NCBI GenBank assembly: GCA_964501335.1
Contig: CAZCTC010000022.1
Location: forward strand, 1-64,000
From: CAZCTC01 sp964501335
GTDB lineage: Bacteria; Chloroflexota; Anaerolineae; B4-G1; SLSP01
DNA length: 64,000 bases
Direction of reading: 5' to 3'
Made by a program: the position numbers and the translations under genes. Positions within the stretch are counted from its first letter, which is position 1, and every line of letters begins with the position of its first letter. The notes under the pieces are model-generated. The model was given only the letters and a program-made list of their open reading frames with translations. It had not been told where the DNA came from and made no database searches. This document shows positions 24,177 through 32,388 of the stretch, piece after piece.

Positions 24177-24207
24177 CACCCGGCCGGTTTGGGATACCGG
24201 CCGGGTG
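24177..24207 (-). terminator. Terminator of the Hsp20 gene
   Basis: CACCCGGCCGGT (24177-24188) and ACCGGCCGGGTG (24196-24207) pair perfectly over 12 bp. On the minus strand the stem is followed by a T-run (the A-run at 24171-24175). It lies 15 bp after the Hsp20 stop. Confidence 0.85.
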
Positions 24208-24221
24208 TAGACGAAAACAGA

Positions 24222-24671
24222 TCAGGAATTAAGGCTTTTTATCTTAATTGTTTTCGGTTTGACCTCCTGAGCTTTAGGAATGACGAGCGTGAGCACGCCG
24301 TTTTCATTGTGAGCTTCCGTGTGTTCCCAATCAACGGGCATGTTCAGGACGAGCGTGCGGCTGAACTTGCCGTAAGGTCGTTGCTGGAGGACGTAGCGAA
24401 CATTTTCCTGCGGGCCTTTCATCTCACCCTCGATGGTGAGTGCATTGTCTTCCAGGGTGACCTCGATATCATCCGGGTTCAATCCCGGCAACGAAGCCTT
24501 GACGACAATGGCTTCTGGGGTGGCGTAGACATCCAGGGGCAGACGATAAACCGGCATCAGTTGAGGCGTTTCCTGGACTGCATGGAGCGGAGAAAAATAG
24601 TCAATAAGTTCGCTGATTTTGTTTTGACGAACGGTTTGATCTTCCTGGGGCCGCAAATGTAAAATAGTCAT
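24222..24671 (-). CDS. Small heat shock protein, Hsp20/alpha-crystallin family
   Basis: The 149-residue protein has an N-terminal variable region, the alpha-crystallin domain (about 45-140) with LPLDVYATPEAIVVKASLPGL, YGKFSRTLVL and the consensus NGVLTLVIPK, then a short C-terminal IKIKS tail with the I-x-I anchor. It is an ATP-independent holdase. No CIRCE-type repeat is seen in the 183 bp between the gene and tmRNA. Confidence 0.93.
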   Translation of the reverse strand: MTILHLRPQEDQTVRQNKISELIDYFSPLHAVQETPQLMPVYRLPLDVYATPEAIVVKASLPGLNPDDIEVTLEDNALTIEGEMKGPQENVRYVLQQRPYGKFSRTLVLNMPVDWEHTEAHNENGVLTLVIPKAQEVKPKTIKIKSLNS

Positions 24672-24820
24672 GGCAACCTCCTATGATTTTTCTTGGGTTC
24701 GGGCTGTATCAGCACCGGTTGGTTGTTAATGAATTGATGATGTAATTAAACCAAAGTTGGATTAAGATTTCATTATCAAGCGATTAGAAAGGCATTAGAA
24801 AAATTAAGTTGGTAATTGGA

Positions 24821-24848
24821 TTGAGTGGTTGGATAAGTGTGGTATAAT
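24821..24848 (+). promoter_or_regulatory. Promoter of tmRNA
   Basis: TTGAGT (24821-24826) and TATAAT (24843-24848) are separated by 16 bp. The -10 ends 6 bases before the mature tmRNA 5' end at 24855. Confidence 0.8.
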
Positions 24849-24854
24849 AACTCC

Positions 24855-25254
24855 GGGGATGTTAGGTCTCGACGGGGAAGGTTGTGTGTGGGCTGCGAGT
24901 CGGGGGTGCCTTGACTCCGTAAACCCGAGGCAAAACACAAATGCCAATCCTATTATGGCAAACAATTGGGCCGCGATTCCCGTTGCAGCGTAAGCTACAA
25001 TAGGAATTAAAGTTCAATACCCGATCGCGTGAGGCGGTCGCGCCCCTCCGGTATCTCATCAGCGTACCGGAGTAAGGTGTAATAAAGTTGATGTGCACCT
25101 CTCCCGACGTCGATACGGAGAGCCAAGGTAATCGACTTGCACGGATGCGGCGCGGTCGGCGGCGACCCACCGGGCAAGAACGAAAAGGCCGAATACACTC
25201 GTAGACGCTTACAGACGAATTCTTCGGACGCGGGTTCGATTCCCGCCATCTCCA
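24855..25254 (+). ncRNA. ssrA: Transfer-messenger RNA (tmRNA)
   Basis: The 5' end GGGGATG pairs with CATCTCC near the 3' end (25247-25253) to form the tRNA-like acceptor, and GGTTCGATTCC forms the T arm. The 5' part has the conserved GTCTCGACGGGG. The tag frame, read from GCC 24943 to TAA 24991, gives ANPIMANNWAAIPVAA, a 16-residue tag with the usual hydrophobic VAA end. CCA is not encoded in full. It rescues stalled ribosomes with SmpB, which is not in this window. Confidence 0.95.
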
Positions 25255-25257
25255 CAG

Positions 25258-25290
25258 GGGCCGGCGTGATTACGCCGGCCCGTGATTTTT
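25258..25290 (+). terminator. Terminator of tmRNA
   Basis: GGGCCGGCGT (25258-25267) and ACGCCGGCCC (25272-25281) form a perfect 10-bp stem with a 4-nt loop, followed by TGATTTTT. It overlaps a possible GTG start at 25282, so the next gene more likely starts at ATG 25306. Confidence 0.85.
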
Positions 25291-25305
25291 AATAACGAGG
25301 AAGGG

Positions 25306-25914
25306 ATGCCAGAACCACAGATTGTGCTCATTACCGGGGAGCGCCAGGTGGGAAAAAGTACCCTTTGTTTTCGGACGGCACAGGCTTTGCAGAAGAAACA
25401 GATTAAAGTTTCTGGGGTATTGACTCGCCGAAGCGGACCTCATGATTTGGAAGTGTTGGAACTTATTACCGGGCAGACTTATCCATTAACCTTACCTTTT
25501 AATCCTGCTGATAGTAGTCCGTTGGGCTTATTTCAAATGGATCCTCAGGCTTTTCTGCGCAGCAATCGTGCTTTAGAAAACAGTTTTCCCACCCAGGCTT
25601 TATTTGTAGATGAATTAGGCCCGCGAGAATTTTTCCATAATGAGGGATGGGTGTCGGTGTTCACTATGTTGCGAGAGAAAAGCTATCAGGTTGCCTTTAT
25701 TGTCATACGTCCAGAACTTCTCATTCAGGCTATCTGTCAGTTGCCGGCTTCGATGTATGTCTTAATTAGAGTAGAGCGAGAAAATCGTGATTTTTTGTGC
25801 CCGGAGATGGTGACGCTGGCTGAAGAATTATGCCAACGCAATGGAAACAGCCGGTCCGGTGCAGGAAATGGGGAGAGGAGAGACGATGGGGCCGTGGCCA
25901 GTGATCGGACATGA
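25306..25914 (+). CDS. THEP1-like P-loop nucleotide phosphatase
   Basis: About 202 residues from ATG 25306 (GAGGAAGGG upstream). GERQVGKSTL near residue 11 is the Walker A and LFVDELGPREF near 105 is the Walker B with the D-E-x-G motif of THEP1 (DUF265) NTPases. The segment VSGVLTRRSG fits the family too. The C-terminus after about 180 is low-complexity and overlaps the next gene by 29 bp in another frame. The family hydrolyses NTPs; the cellular role is unclear. Confidence 0.75.
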   Translation: MPEPQIVLITGERQVGKSTLCFRTAQALQKKQIKVSGVLTRRSGPHDLEVLELITGQTYPLTLPFNPADSSPLGLFQMDPQAFLRSNRALENSFPTQALFVDELGPREFFHNEGWVSVFTMLREKSYQVAFIVIRPELLIQAICQLPASMYVLIRVERENRDFLCPEMVTLAEELCQRNGNSRSGAGNGERRDDGAVASDRT

Positions 25915-26881
25915 ACAGGCGGTGCGACAGTTACAACAGGTCGTGGAACGGGGGGAGACGCCTCACTCTTTGTTGATTACCGGTCCTGAAGGCGTGGGGA
26001 AAACCACGCTGGGGCTGGCGTTGGCCGGGGCCATGTTTTGTCAGGCCGAGCCCGAATTGCGCCCTTGTGGCACTTGTTCGGTTTGTCGACGGGTAAGCAA
26101 TCAAAATTTCCCCGACCTTTTGGTGACAGCTCCCGAAGAGGAACGGGGAAGTCTGAAGATTGAACAGATTCGCGTTTTGGAGCGCTTTCTGGCTTTGACC
26201 CCGGCTGAAGGGAAATATAAAGTCGCTCTGGTCACCCATTTTGAAAATGCCACGTCGGGCGCTTCTAATGCTTTGTTGAAAACATTGGAGGAGCCCCCTG
26301 CCTATGCTCATCTGGTGTTGTTGGCGACCGACAGCGATCTGCTTTTGCCGACGATTGTTTCCCGGGCGCAACAACTGGCTTTACGGCCGTTGCCTCGGGG
26401 GGTAATTGAAGAGGCTTTGCAAAGTCGGTGGGGAACTGCTGCTGACCTGGCTGCTCGACTGGCTCGCTGGTCTGGCGGACGGTTGGGGTGGGCCGTGCGG
26501 GCCGTAGAAAACCCGGAATTGTTGGTGCAGATGGAAGGGGCTTTAGATGCGTTGCTGGCGCTGGTCCATCAGGATTTACCAGGCCGGTTTGAAATGGCCG
26601 GGGAACTTTCCAAGGATTCCGTGAAAGTTGTGGAGTGGCTGGAATATTGGCAGGCCGGCTGGCGAGATATTCTGCTCTTACAGAGCGGACCCGCCGCCGG
26701 CCTGACCTATAATGAACGCCAGGAGTCTTGGCTGGAAATTGCCAATCGCGAATCTCTCACCACTACACTTCGCGTACTCCAGGTTTTGGATAATGCTCTT
26801 GATGCCTTGCGCCGAAATGCAAATGTCCAATTAGTCTTAGAAACCTTAATGCTGGAATTCCCGACGCTGAGGACTGGGTGA
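25886..26881 (+). CDS. holB: DNA polymerase III delta prime subunit
   Basis: About 331 residues from ATG 25886 (GGAGAGGAGAG upstream). The AAA+ clamp-loader module is clear: WPVIGHEQAVRQLQQVV, Walker A GPEGVGKTT, the zinc-binding CGTCSVCRR region, KYKVALVTHFENATSGASNALLKTLEEPP and IVSRAQQLALRPLP. This is the DnaX/HolB pattern. The clamp loader places the sliding clamp on primed DNA. It overlaps the THEP1-like gene, so the two are probably co-transcribed. Confidence 0.9.
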   Translation: MGPWPVIGHEQAVRQLQQVVERGETPHSLLITGPEGVGKTTLGLALAGAMFCQAEPELRPCGTCSVCRRVSNQNFPDLLVTAPEEERGSLKIEQIRVLERFLALTPAEGKYKVALVTHFENATSGASNALLKTLEEPPAYAHLVLLATDSDLLLPTIVSRAQQLALRPLPRGVIEEALQSRWGTAADLAARLARWSGGRLGWAVRAVENPELLVQMEGALDALLALVHQDLPGRFEMAGELSKDSVKVVEWLEYWQAGWRDILLLQSGPAAGLTYNERQESWLEIANRESLTTTLRVLQVLDNALDALRRNANVQLVLETLMLEFPTLRTG

Positions 26882-26889
26882 GCTCAATT

Positions 26890-27159
26890 TCAGGAGGTGG
26901 CGCGGGGTTCCACCGTTAGTCGGACGGCGGTCCGCTCCTTGCCATCGATCATAACTTCCGAGAAGGTGGGGATGCAGATAATTTCAATGGCATCCAGTTC
27001 CAGATACCCCCGGGCGATAGCCACTGCTTTGACGGCTTGATTCACTGCGCCAGCACCGATTGCCTGTACATCAACTCGCCCTTGCTCGCGGATGGATCCG
27101 GCAATGGCGCCCGCCACGGATGTGGACCGAGAATTTGCTGCAACCTTAATGACGTTCAT
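26890..27159 (-). CDS. spoVS: Stage V sporulation protein S (SpoVS) family
   Basis: The 89-residue protein matches SpoVS over its length: IKVAANSRSTSVAGAIAGSIREQG, VDVQAIGAGAVNQAVKAVAIARGYL and CIPTFSEVMIDGKERTAVRLTVEP. SpoVS is an Alba-fold protein found in endospore formers but also in non-sporulating phyla such as Deinococcota and Chloroflexota. A nucleic-acid-binding role is likely. Its stop is 8 bp from the stop of the holB gene. Confidence 0.93.
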   Translation of the reverse strand: MNVIKVAANSRSTSVAGAIAGSIREQGRVDVQAIGAGAVNQAVKAVAIARGYLELDAIEIICIPTFSEVMIDGKERTAVRLTVEPRATS

Positions 27160-27343
27160 GAGAGCCTCCTGTTCAATTTCTGAATGGTGGGAATACTGAA
27201 TACGGAATCTTTCTTAATTATATAGAAAATCTTATTAATAGCAAGTCAAAAAGATCGTAAAAATCTTCTTTTTCTAAAATTCATATTTTTTAAGAAGCAG
27301 TGAAGTTGCATTTTAGTTTTTTGATTTTTATTTTTCAATTCGC

Positions 27344-27371
27344 TTGCTCTTTCCTTTACCCTGATTATAAT
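27344..27371 (+). promoter_or_regulatory. Promoter of surE paralogue 2
   Basis: TTGCTC (27344-27349) and TATAAT (27366-27371) have a 16-bp spacer. Transcription would begin near 27378, 45 bases before ATG 27423. The rest of the 260-bp gap is AT-rich with no other feature seen. Confidence 0.65.
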
Positions 27372-27422
27372 GCTCACGGGTGGCAAAGGGAAATTTTGAG
27401 AAATTGAGAGATGTAAGGAACC

Positions 27423-28229
27423 ATGGAAGGAAAGCGAAAACCCCATTTGCTGATTACCAATGATGACGGGGTGTTGGCGCCTGGGCTGTTGGCCCTGGCC
27501 GAGGCCTTGCAATCGGTAGGATCGGTTTCGGTGGTCGCTCCGGATCATAACTGGAGTGCGGCTGGCCATTCCAAAACCATGCATAAGCCGTTACGGGCTG
27601 ATCCTACTATACTTACCAATGGGATACCGGCTTTTGTGACTACGGGGGCCCCTTCAGATGCGATAGCTCTGGGGGTGATGGGGCTGGTGCCTTTGCCGGT
27701 GGATATGGTGATTGCTGGGATCAATCGGGGGGCCAATCTGGGGCACGATGTGACTTATTCGGGAACCGTGACGGCGGCCATGGAAGGTGCCATCAGTGGC
27801 ATTCCCGCCATTGCGGTTTCTCTGGATAGTTCCAGTTCGGCTGCTGATTATAGCCCGGCGGCGACTTTTGTGGCCCGCTTGGTGGAGCGGGCCTGGTTGG
27901 AGGGGCTGCCGCCCTCGGTTTTGCTAAACGTCAATGTGCCGGCGTTGCCGGGGGAGCAGATCAAAGGCGTCCAGGTGACGCGGATGGGGCAGCGGATTTA
28001 TCGTGATCAACTGGTGCGCCGGGAAGATCCTTTGGGCCGACCTTATTATTGGATTGGCGGTGAGGTTCCTACGGGCGTTGTTGAACGGGGGACAGATTTT
28101 GGAGCTGTGAGTCAGGGGTATATTTCAATTACGCCTTTGCAGCTGGATTTCACGGCTTTCACTTTCCTGGACGTATTGCATCGATGGGGCGTGGCGGAAG
28201 AATGGGGAAACCGGGAGGATCTACAATGA
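27423..28229 (+). CDS. surE: 5'/3'-nucleotidase SurE, paralogue 2
   Basis: The 268-residue protein has HLLITNDDGVLAPGL, VVAPDHNWSAAGHSKTM, VIAGINRGANLGHDVTYSGTVTAAMEGA and IPAIAVSLD, all core SurE motifs including the metal-binding Asp pair. It overlaps the next gene by ATGA (28226-28229), so translation is coupled with a glycosyltransferase. Paralogue 1 at 12520 stands alone, which hints at different roles. Confidence 0.93.
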   Translation: MEGKRKPHLLITNDDGVLAPGLLALAEALQSVGSVSVVAPDHNWSAAGHSKTMHKPLRADPTILTNGIPAFVTTGAPSDAIALGVMGLVPLPVDMVIAGINRGANLGHDVTYSGTVTAAMEGAISGIPAIAVSLDSSSSAADYSPAATFVARLVERAWLEGLPPSVLLNVNVPALPGEQIKGVQVTRMGQRIYRDQLVRREDPLGRPYYWIGGEVPTGVVERGTDFGAVSQGYISITPLQLDFTAFTFLDVLHRWGVAEEWGNREDLQ

Positions 28230-28960
28230 AGCTTTCTGTAATTATTCCTGCTTACAATGAGATTAAGACAATTGCGGAGATTTTGGCCCGGGTGCAGGCG
28301 GTACCTTTAAAGATCAATGCCTGGACTGGCGATGCGCAACAACAGGAAGTGGTTCTGGAGCGGGAAATTGTGGTGGTTGATGATGGTTCTAAAGATGGGA
28401 CTCGGGAATTTCTCCTGACTTTGAAGGATTATCCGGGCTATCAGATCATCTTTCACGAACAAAACCGCGGTAAAGGTGGTGCGGTGCGGACTGGATTGGA
28501 GCATGCGACCGGGGATATTATGCTGATCCAGGATGCTGATCTGGAGTATGATCCTCGCGATTATCCGCAATTGTTGTTGCCGATTTTGGAGAATCGGACC
28601 CAGGTGGTGTATGGATCGCGATTTAAGGGCGGGCCTTCCAAAGCTATGTTTTTCTGGCATATGGTGGGCAATCGCTTTTTAACCTCGGTAACCAATTTCC
28701 TCTATAATACCATTTTGAGCGATATGGAAACCTGCTATAAGATGTTTACCCGTGAAGTCGCGCAGAAGCTGGATCTGCGTTCGCAACGTTGGGGTTTTGA
28801 TCCCGAGATCACGGCTCAGATTCTCCGGCGAGGTTACCGTATCTACGAAGTGCCTATTTCTTATACCGGGCGGGAGTTCGATGAAGGCAAGAAGATTTCC
28901 TGGAAAGACGGCTTTGTCGTTTTGTGGACGTTGTTTAAATATCGGTTTATTCGCTTTTGA
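28226..28960 (+). CDS. GT2 family glycosyltransferase (polyprenyl-phosphate sugar synthase type)
   Basis: The 244-residue protein has SVIIPAYNEIKTIAEIL, IVVVDDGSKDGTREFL, NRGKGGAVRTGLEHATGDIMLIQDADLEYDP, VVYGSRF and ETCYKMF, which together match dolichyl- or undecaprenyl-phosphate glucose/mannose synthases. The QDADLEYDP Asp residues bind metal and nucleotide sugar. A C-terminal membrane domain is absent. An insert of about 15 residues follows the ARVQ helix (KINAWTGDAQQQE). It likely makes a lipid-linked sugar donor. Confidence 0.9.
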   Translation: MKLSVIIPAYNEIKTIAEILARVQAVPLKINAWTGDAQQQEVVLEREIVVVDDGSKDGTREFLLTLKDYPGYQIIFHEQNRGKGGAVRTGLEHATGDIMLIQDADLEYDPRDYPQLLLPILENRTQVVYGSRFKGGPSKAMFFWHMVGNRFLTSVTNFLYNTILSDMETCYKMFTREVAQKLDLRSQRWGFDPEITAQILRRGYRIYEVPISYTGREFDEGKKISWKDGFVVLWTLFKYRFIRF

Positions 28961-28987
28961 GATTTCATGGGTGAAATGTTTTAAGTT

Positions 28988-29019
28988 CAGGGGGAGATCT
29001 GCGAGCGGGTCTCCCCCTG
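28988..29019 (+). terminator. Terminator-like hairpin after the GT2 gene
   Basis: CAGGGGGAGA (28988-28997) pairs with TCTCCCCCTG (29010-29019) over 10 bp. Only a weak T-rich stretch follows, so termination may be partial. Confidence 0.55.
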
Positions 29020-29056
29020 TGCTTTATCTGTTGCCAGGGTAATTATTGAACCATGC

Positions 29057-29074
29057 TATAATGGAGAGCGGAGG
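29057..29074 (+). promoter_or_regulatory. -10 element and ribosome site of the HNH gene
   Basis: TATAAT (29057-29062) is a perfect -10 with a poor -35. GGAGG at 29070-29074 serves either GTG 29079 or ATG 29085. If the -10 is used, the leader is very short and the long frame starting at 29046 is excluded. Confidence 0.4.
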
Positions 29075-29084
29075 TGCGGTGTCC

Positions 29085-29600
29085 ATGGTGGCTTTGTTGG
29101 ATGCACCCGTCCTGGTATTGAACGGCAATTTCGAGCCGCTCAATGTTTGTTCGACGCCTCGCGCTCTGGCTTTAATTGTCGAAGGTAAGGCTGAGGTTTT
29201 GCAAAACGGCCGGGGCGTGATTCGAACCGTGGCCGCGATTTATCCGGCCCCGTCGGTTATTCGGATTAACTACATTGTCCATCATCCTCTGCCCCGTTTA
29301 CAGCCGACGCGCCGGGAGATTTTCCGCCGGGATAATTACCGATGTCAGTATTGTGGTCGGGAGATTGCCCGGCCGACCGTGGATCATATTTTATCGGTAC
29401 AGCGAGGGGGGAAGAACAGCTGGCATAATCTGGTGACGGCCTGTCCGGAATGCAATGTGCGCAAGGGGGCACGGACACCTGAAGAAGCTCATATGCCGTT
29501 GTTAAGTTTTCCTTCGGAACCTCGTCCTACCGCATTATATCGATTTGGCCGTTATCTGGGACAGTTTGAGGAGTGGCGGTCTTACCTGGAAGGTTGGTAA
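29085..29600 (+). CDS. HNH endonuclease family protein
   Basis: About 171 residues from ATG 29085 (GTG 29079 is also possible). The N-terminal half, APVLVLNGNFEPLNVCSTPRALALIVEGKAEVL, belongs to a widely conserved chromosomal HNH family. The HNH part has CQYCG, TVDHILSVQRGGKNSWHNLVTACPECNVRKG with the D-H pair, Asn and the CxxC zinc ligands. The C-terminus WRSYLEGW is family-like. The substrate is unknown. Its even spread across bacteria argues for a cellular role, not a homing nuclease. Confidence 0.88.
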   Translation: MVALLDAPVLVLNGNFEPLNVCSTPRALALIVEGKAEVLQNGRGVIRTVAAIYPAPSVIRINYIVHHPLPRLQPTRREIFRRDNYRCQYCGREIARPTVDHILSVQRGGKNSWHNLVTACPECNVRKGARTPEEAHMPLLSFPSEPRPTALYRFGRYLGQFEEWRSYLEGW

Positions 29601-29629
29601 ATCCTCTGTTTTCATAAGGAGGTGGCGTG

Positions 29630-29953
29630 ATGTTTAAAAAACAAGTGGAAAATTCTTTGTTGCTGGCTTTAGGTGTTTGTTCTCTGACTCGAGATGCGGT
29701 CCGTTCGGTGACGGGGGAAGTGGACCGGCAAACGGTTGGTGTTCGTAAAGAATTGAAGCAGTTTACGGATGATTTGGCGGAACGCGGCCGACAGGATCGG
29801 CGGGCCTTACGGCGGTGGGTATGGAAAAAGATGGAAGCCCGGTTGCAGGATGTCGGGCTGGCGACGCAAAGTGATCTTGAAGCCATGGCGGCGCAAATTT
29901 CCGGGTTGCGACAACGGATGGAGACCCCGGCGCCGACCGAAAAAGAAAGGTAA
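29630..29953 (+). CDS. Phasin-like helical protein
   Basis: The 107-residue product starts at ATG 29630 (AAGGAGG at 29616). It is almost fully alpha-helical and charged, with LLALGVCSLTRDAVRSVTGEVDRQ and a C-terminal heptad-like region (QSDLEAMAAQISGLRQRME). This resembles the phasin/PHA-granule-associated superfamily, in which a central hydrophobic helix is flanked by coiled-coil segments. It precedes a helical unknown and a UbiB-like kinase with spacings of 3 and 29 bp, so the three form an operon. Confidence 0.6.
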   Translation: MFKKQVENSLLLALGVCSLTRDAVRSVTGEVDRQTVGVRKELKQFTDDLAERGRQDRRALRRWVWKKMEARLQDVGLATQSDLEAMAAQISGLRQRMETPAPTEKER

Positions 29954-29956
29954 AGT

Positions 29957-30253
29957 ATGGATTCTCGTTCCTGGAAAGTGCAGATGGCGCGGCAGATGAT
30001 CAAAGATCTGCGCCCCGAAGAGGTTCACGAATTGGTGCGGGCGCTTTTTCCGGTGATTTTGGAGGCTTTTCCGCCTCAAGAGCGGGCGGATTTGTTGTTG
30101 GAACTGTTGCAGAATCATTTGGGGGATTTTTTGAAGGGGTTGGAGCGTCCTGACCGGGCTAAATTGTTGAATGCGCTCTTCCCCTTGCTGGCGCAGGAAT
30201 TCCCTCTGGATGATCTGGATCTGCTTTCAATTTTCAAGACGCCTGCAACTTAG
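29957..30253 (+). CDS. Unknown helical protein of the UbiB operon
   Basis: The 98-residue protein has repeated motifs HELVRALFPVILEAFPPQERADLLLELL and AKLLNALFPLLAQEFPLDDL, so it seems made of two similar helical units. I do not recognise a family. It lies 3 bp after the phasin-like gene. Confidence 0.75.
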   Translation: MDSRSWKVQMARQMIKDLRPEEVHELVRALFPVILEAFPPQERADLLLELLQNHLGDFLKGLERPDRAKLLNALFPLLAQEFPLDDLDLLSIFKTPAT

Positions 30254-30282
30254 TGCGCGAGCGGCAGGCTCGCAGGTGAACT

Positions 30283-31929
30283 GTGGCCAGAATGCCCTTT
30301 GCCGGTGCAATTCGTCATTTCAGGCGCTATCGCTATATTTTCAACGTTTTTGCGCGGCATGGTTTCAGCTCGGCGCTCAATTTATTGCCCTCTGAACCTG
30401 GATGGTTGCGCGCGGCTCGTTCTGAAGAGCCGGCGACTTTGCCCACACATTTCCGCCAGGCGCTGGAGGAATTAGGACCCACTTTTGTTAAATTAGGCCA
30501 GATGCTGAGCACCCGGCCTGATTTGTTGCCTCCCGAATATATTGTAGAGTTGTCTCGTTTGCGCGATCAGGTTCCTCCGGTGCCCTGGCCGGAAATCCGT
30601 GAAGTTTTGGAATCCGAGCTGGGCATTTCTCCTGAAGAGGCTTTTCGGTTTATCGATCCTCAGCCGATGGCGGCCGCTTCCTTAGGCCAGGTCCATGCGG
30701 CAACTTTACTGAATGGGGCGGATGTCGTCGTCAAGGTGCAACGGCCCCATATTCAACCCAATATTCGTACCGATTTGGAAATCCTCGCCGATCTGGCCCA
30801 TTATGTGGATCGTTACACCCCGGTGGGCCGGATCTATAACCTCGAAGAAATTGCCCAGGATTTTTCCGACACCCTGAACAGTGAGCTGGATTATCGACGC
30901 GAAGGGCAGAATGCCGATCGTTTCCAGCATAATTTTGCCAACGATTCCTATATCCATATTCCTGAGATTCATTGGGAACATACGACCCGGCGTGTGTTGG
31001 TGATGGAGCGTATTTACGGCTTGAATATCAATGAGATCGATCGGTTGGAAGCGGAAGGGCACGATCGACATCGGTTGGCCAATCAGGCAGCTCGACTCAT
31101 TATTAAAGAAGTGATGGAAGACGGTTTTTTTCACGCCGATCCCCACCCCGGCAATTTTATGGTGATGGAGAATGGGGCGATTGGGGTGATCGATTTTGGG
31201 ATGGTGGGATATCTCAATGACCAGGATCGTACGAATTTGATCCGGCTTTATGCGGTGACAGCGCGGCTCGACGCTCAGGGGATTGTGGATGAGTTGATCC
31301 ATCTGGGGGCCGCGCAGGCTGAAGTCGATCGGCGGGCTTTGATTCGAGATCTGGAGCGTTTTTTGCGGCGCTATTACGGGGTTTCGCTTCAGGATATTCG
31401 GGCCGGCGAGGTATTGACGGAATTGTTGCCGCTCGCTTTTCGTCATCATATCCGGTTGCCCAGCAATCTCTGGTTGTTGGGCAAGACACTGGTGATGATG
31501 GAAGGGGTGGGCTTGAAGTTGGATCCCGATTTCGATATCTTTGCCTTTTCCGGACCCTATGCAACTCAGCTCTTATTGAAAAGTGCCCTTCCCAGTCGGC
31601 GGTGGCTGGAAGAGCTGGTCCGTCAGGGCAGTGCCTGGGGAGATTTTTCGTTGACGCTGCCGCGCGTGGGATTGATGCTCGCAGAGCGGCTGGAACGACG
31701 GGAACCGATTCCTCTTTCCTTGGATGATCAGAGTTTGCGGTTGTTGGATCGTTTGGTAACCCGTTTGTCGCTCAGTCTGATTTCAGCCGGGATGATTATC
31801 GGATTTGCTTTGTTGATCCCTACAACGGCGCAGAGCAATCTGGCCTTGCAGATGCTGGCCGGGTTGGCTTTTTTGGGGGCGTTGGGCATTGGGGGCTGGT
31901 TGGTGATTTCGATTTTGCGGGGACGTTGA
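30283..31929 (+). CDS. ABC1/AarF/UbiB family atypical kinase
   Basis: The 548-residue protein starts at GTG 30283 with AGGTGA upstream. It has the family's KxGQ motif in FVKLGQMLSTRPDLLPPEYI, the A-rich loop MAAASLGQVH, the catalytic-loop region FFHADPHPGNFMV, VIDFGMVG and a C-terminal pair of membrane helices (LISAGMIIGFALLIP and AGLAFLGALGIGGWLVI). Members support isoprenoid quinone synthesis or lipid export. No quinone gene is next to it. It is the third gene of a likely operon with the phasin-like protein. Confidence 0.9.
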   Translation: MARMPFAGAIRHFRRYRYIFNVFARHGFSSALNLLPSEPGWLRAARSEEPATLPTHFRQALEELGPTFVKLGQMLSTRPDLLPPEYIVELSRLRDQVPPVPWPEIREVLESELGISPEEAFRFIDPQPMAAASLGQVHAATLLNGADVVVKVQRPHIQPNIRTDLEILADLAHYVDRYTPVGRIYNLEEIAQDFSDTLNSELDYRREGQNADRFQHNFANDSYIHIPEIHWEHTTRRVLVMERIYGLNINEIDRLEAEGHDRHRLANQAARLIIKEVMEDGFFHADPHPGNFMVMENGAIGVIDFGMVGYLNDQDRTNLIRLYAVTARLDAQGIVDELIHLGAAQAEVDRRALIRDLERFLRRYYGVSLQDIRAGEVLTELLPLAFRHHIRLPSNLWLLGKTLVMMEGVGLKLDPDFDIFAFSGPYATQLLLKSALPSRRWLEELVRQGSAWGDFSLTLPRVGLMLAERLERREPIPLSLDDQSLRLLDRLVTRLSLSLISAGMIIGFALLIPTTAQSNLALQMLAGLAFLGALGIGGWLVISILRGR

Positions 31930-31959
31930 CGGCGGTACCTTGAAAAATGAAAAAGAAAT

Positions 31960-32310
31960 CTCACCACAGAGGCACAGAGAGCACGGAGAAGAAGAGAGGA
32001 GATTTTTCTCTAGATTCTTCTTCGTTTTGTGAAGATGCGTTACCGGGACAGTTCTGGAAAAAACCTATGTTTTGGCGCGCTTTCTGAAGCGCGCCAAAAC
32101 TTAAACAAAAAAACTCTCTCTGCCCATCCTGCGCGGCGCATCTGATCGGGAAAGTGTCATTTGCGGGTAGAGAGGAATTTCCTAAGCAGGTGCAACGCAC
32201 TATGATCTTGCAAGGACAGGTGACCTGTATTCAGATTGATCCGTTTGAATCGGCGGCCCTATGGATAGAAAGTGCGTCACACCTTTTTGGGGGCTATTTT
32301 TAGGATAGAT
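31960..32310 (+). repeat. Long composite repeat: GGCACAGAG element, hairpin, core block and shared 3' part
   Basis: TCACCACAGAGGCACAGAGA (31961-31980) is followed by a perfect 14-bp hairpin (arms 32069-32082 and 32087-32100, loop TCTG), the core block (32110-32175) and about 120 bp matching 19130-19250. The gap 31930-32388 holds no gene. Confidence 0.7.
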
Positions 32311-32316
32311 CGTACC

Positions 32317-32345
32317 TTGAAGGGGGGGCGTTTTTTATTTATAAT
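32317..32345 (+). promoter_or_regulatory. Promoter of the nucleotidyltransferase-like gene
   Basis: TTGAAG (32317-32322) and TATAAT (32340-32345) have a 17-bp spacer and lie 44 bp before ATG 32389. Confidence 0.6.
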
Positions 32346-32388
32346 AGCGATGATCTTTTTTATTGCGTGGGGAAATAAGTGAGGAAGA

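Noticed and set aside
25282..25305. GTG 25282 as start of the THEP1-like gene
   Set aside because: The codon overlaps the tmRNA terminator hairpin; ATG 25306 has a good ribosome site.
29085..29600. Homing endonuclease in a mobile intron
   Set aside because: The flanks show no intron or split gene, and the N-terminal domain belongs to a widespread chromosomal family.
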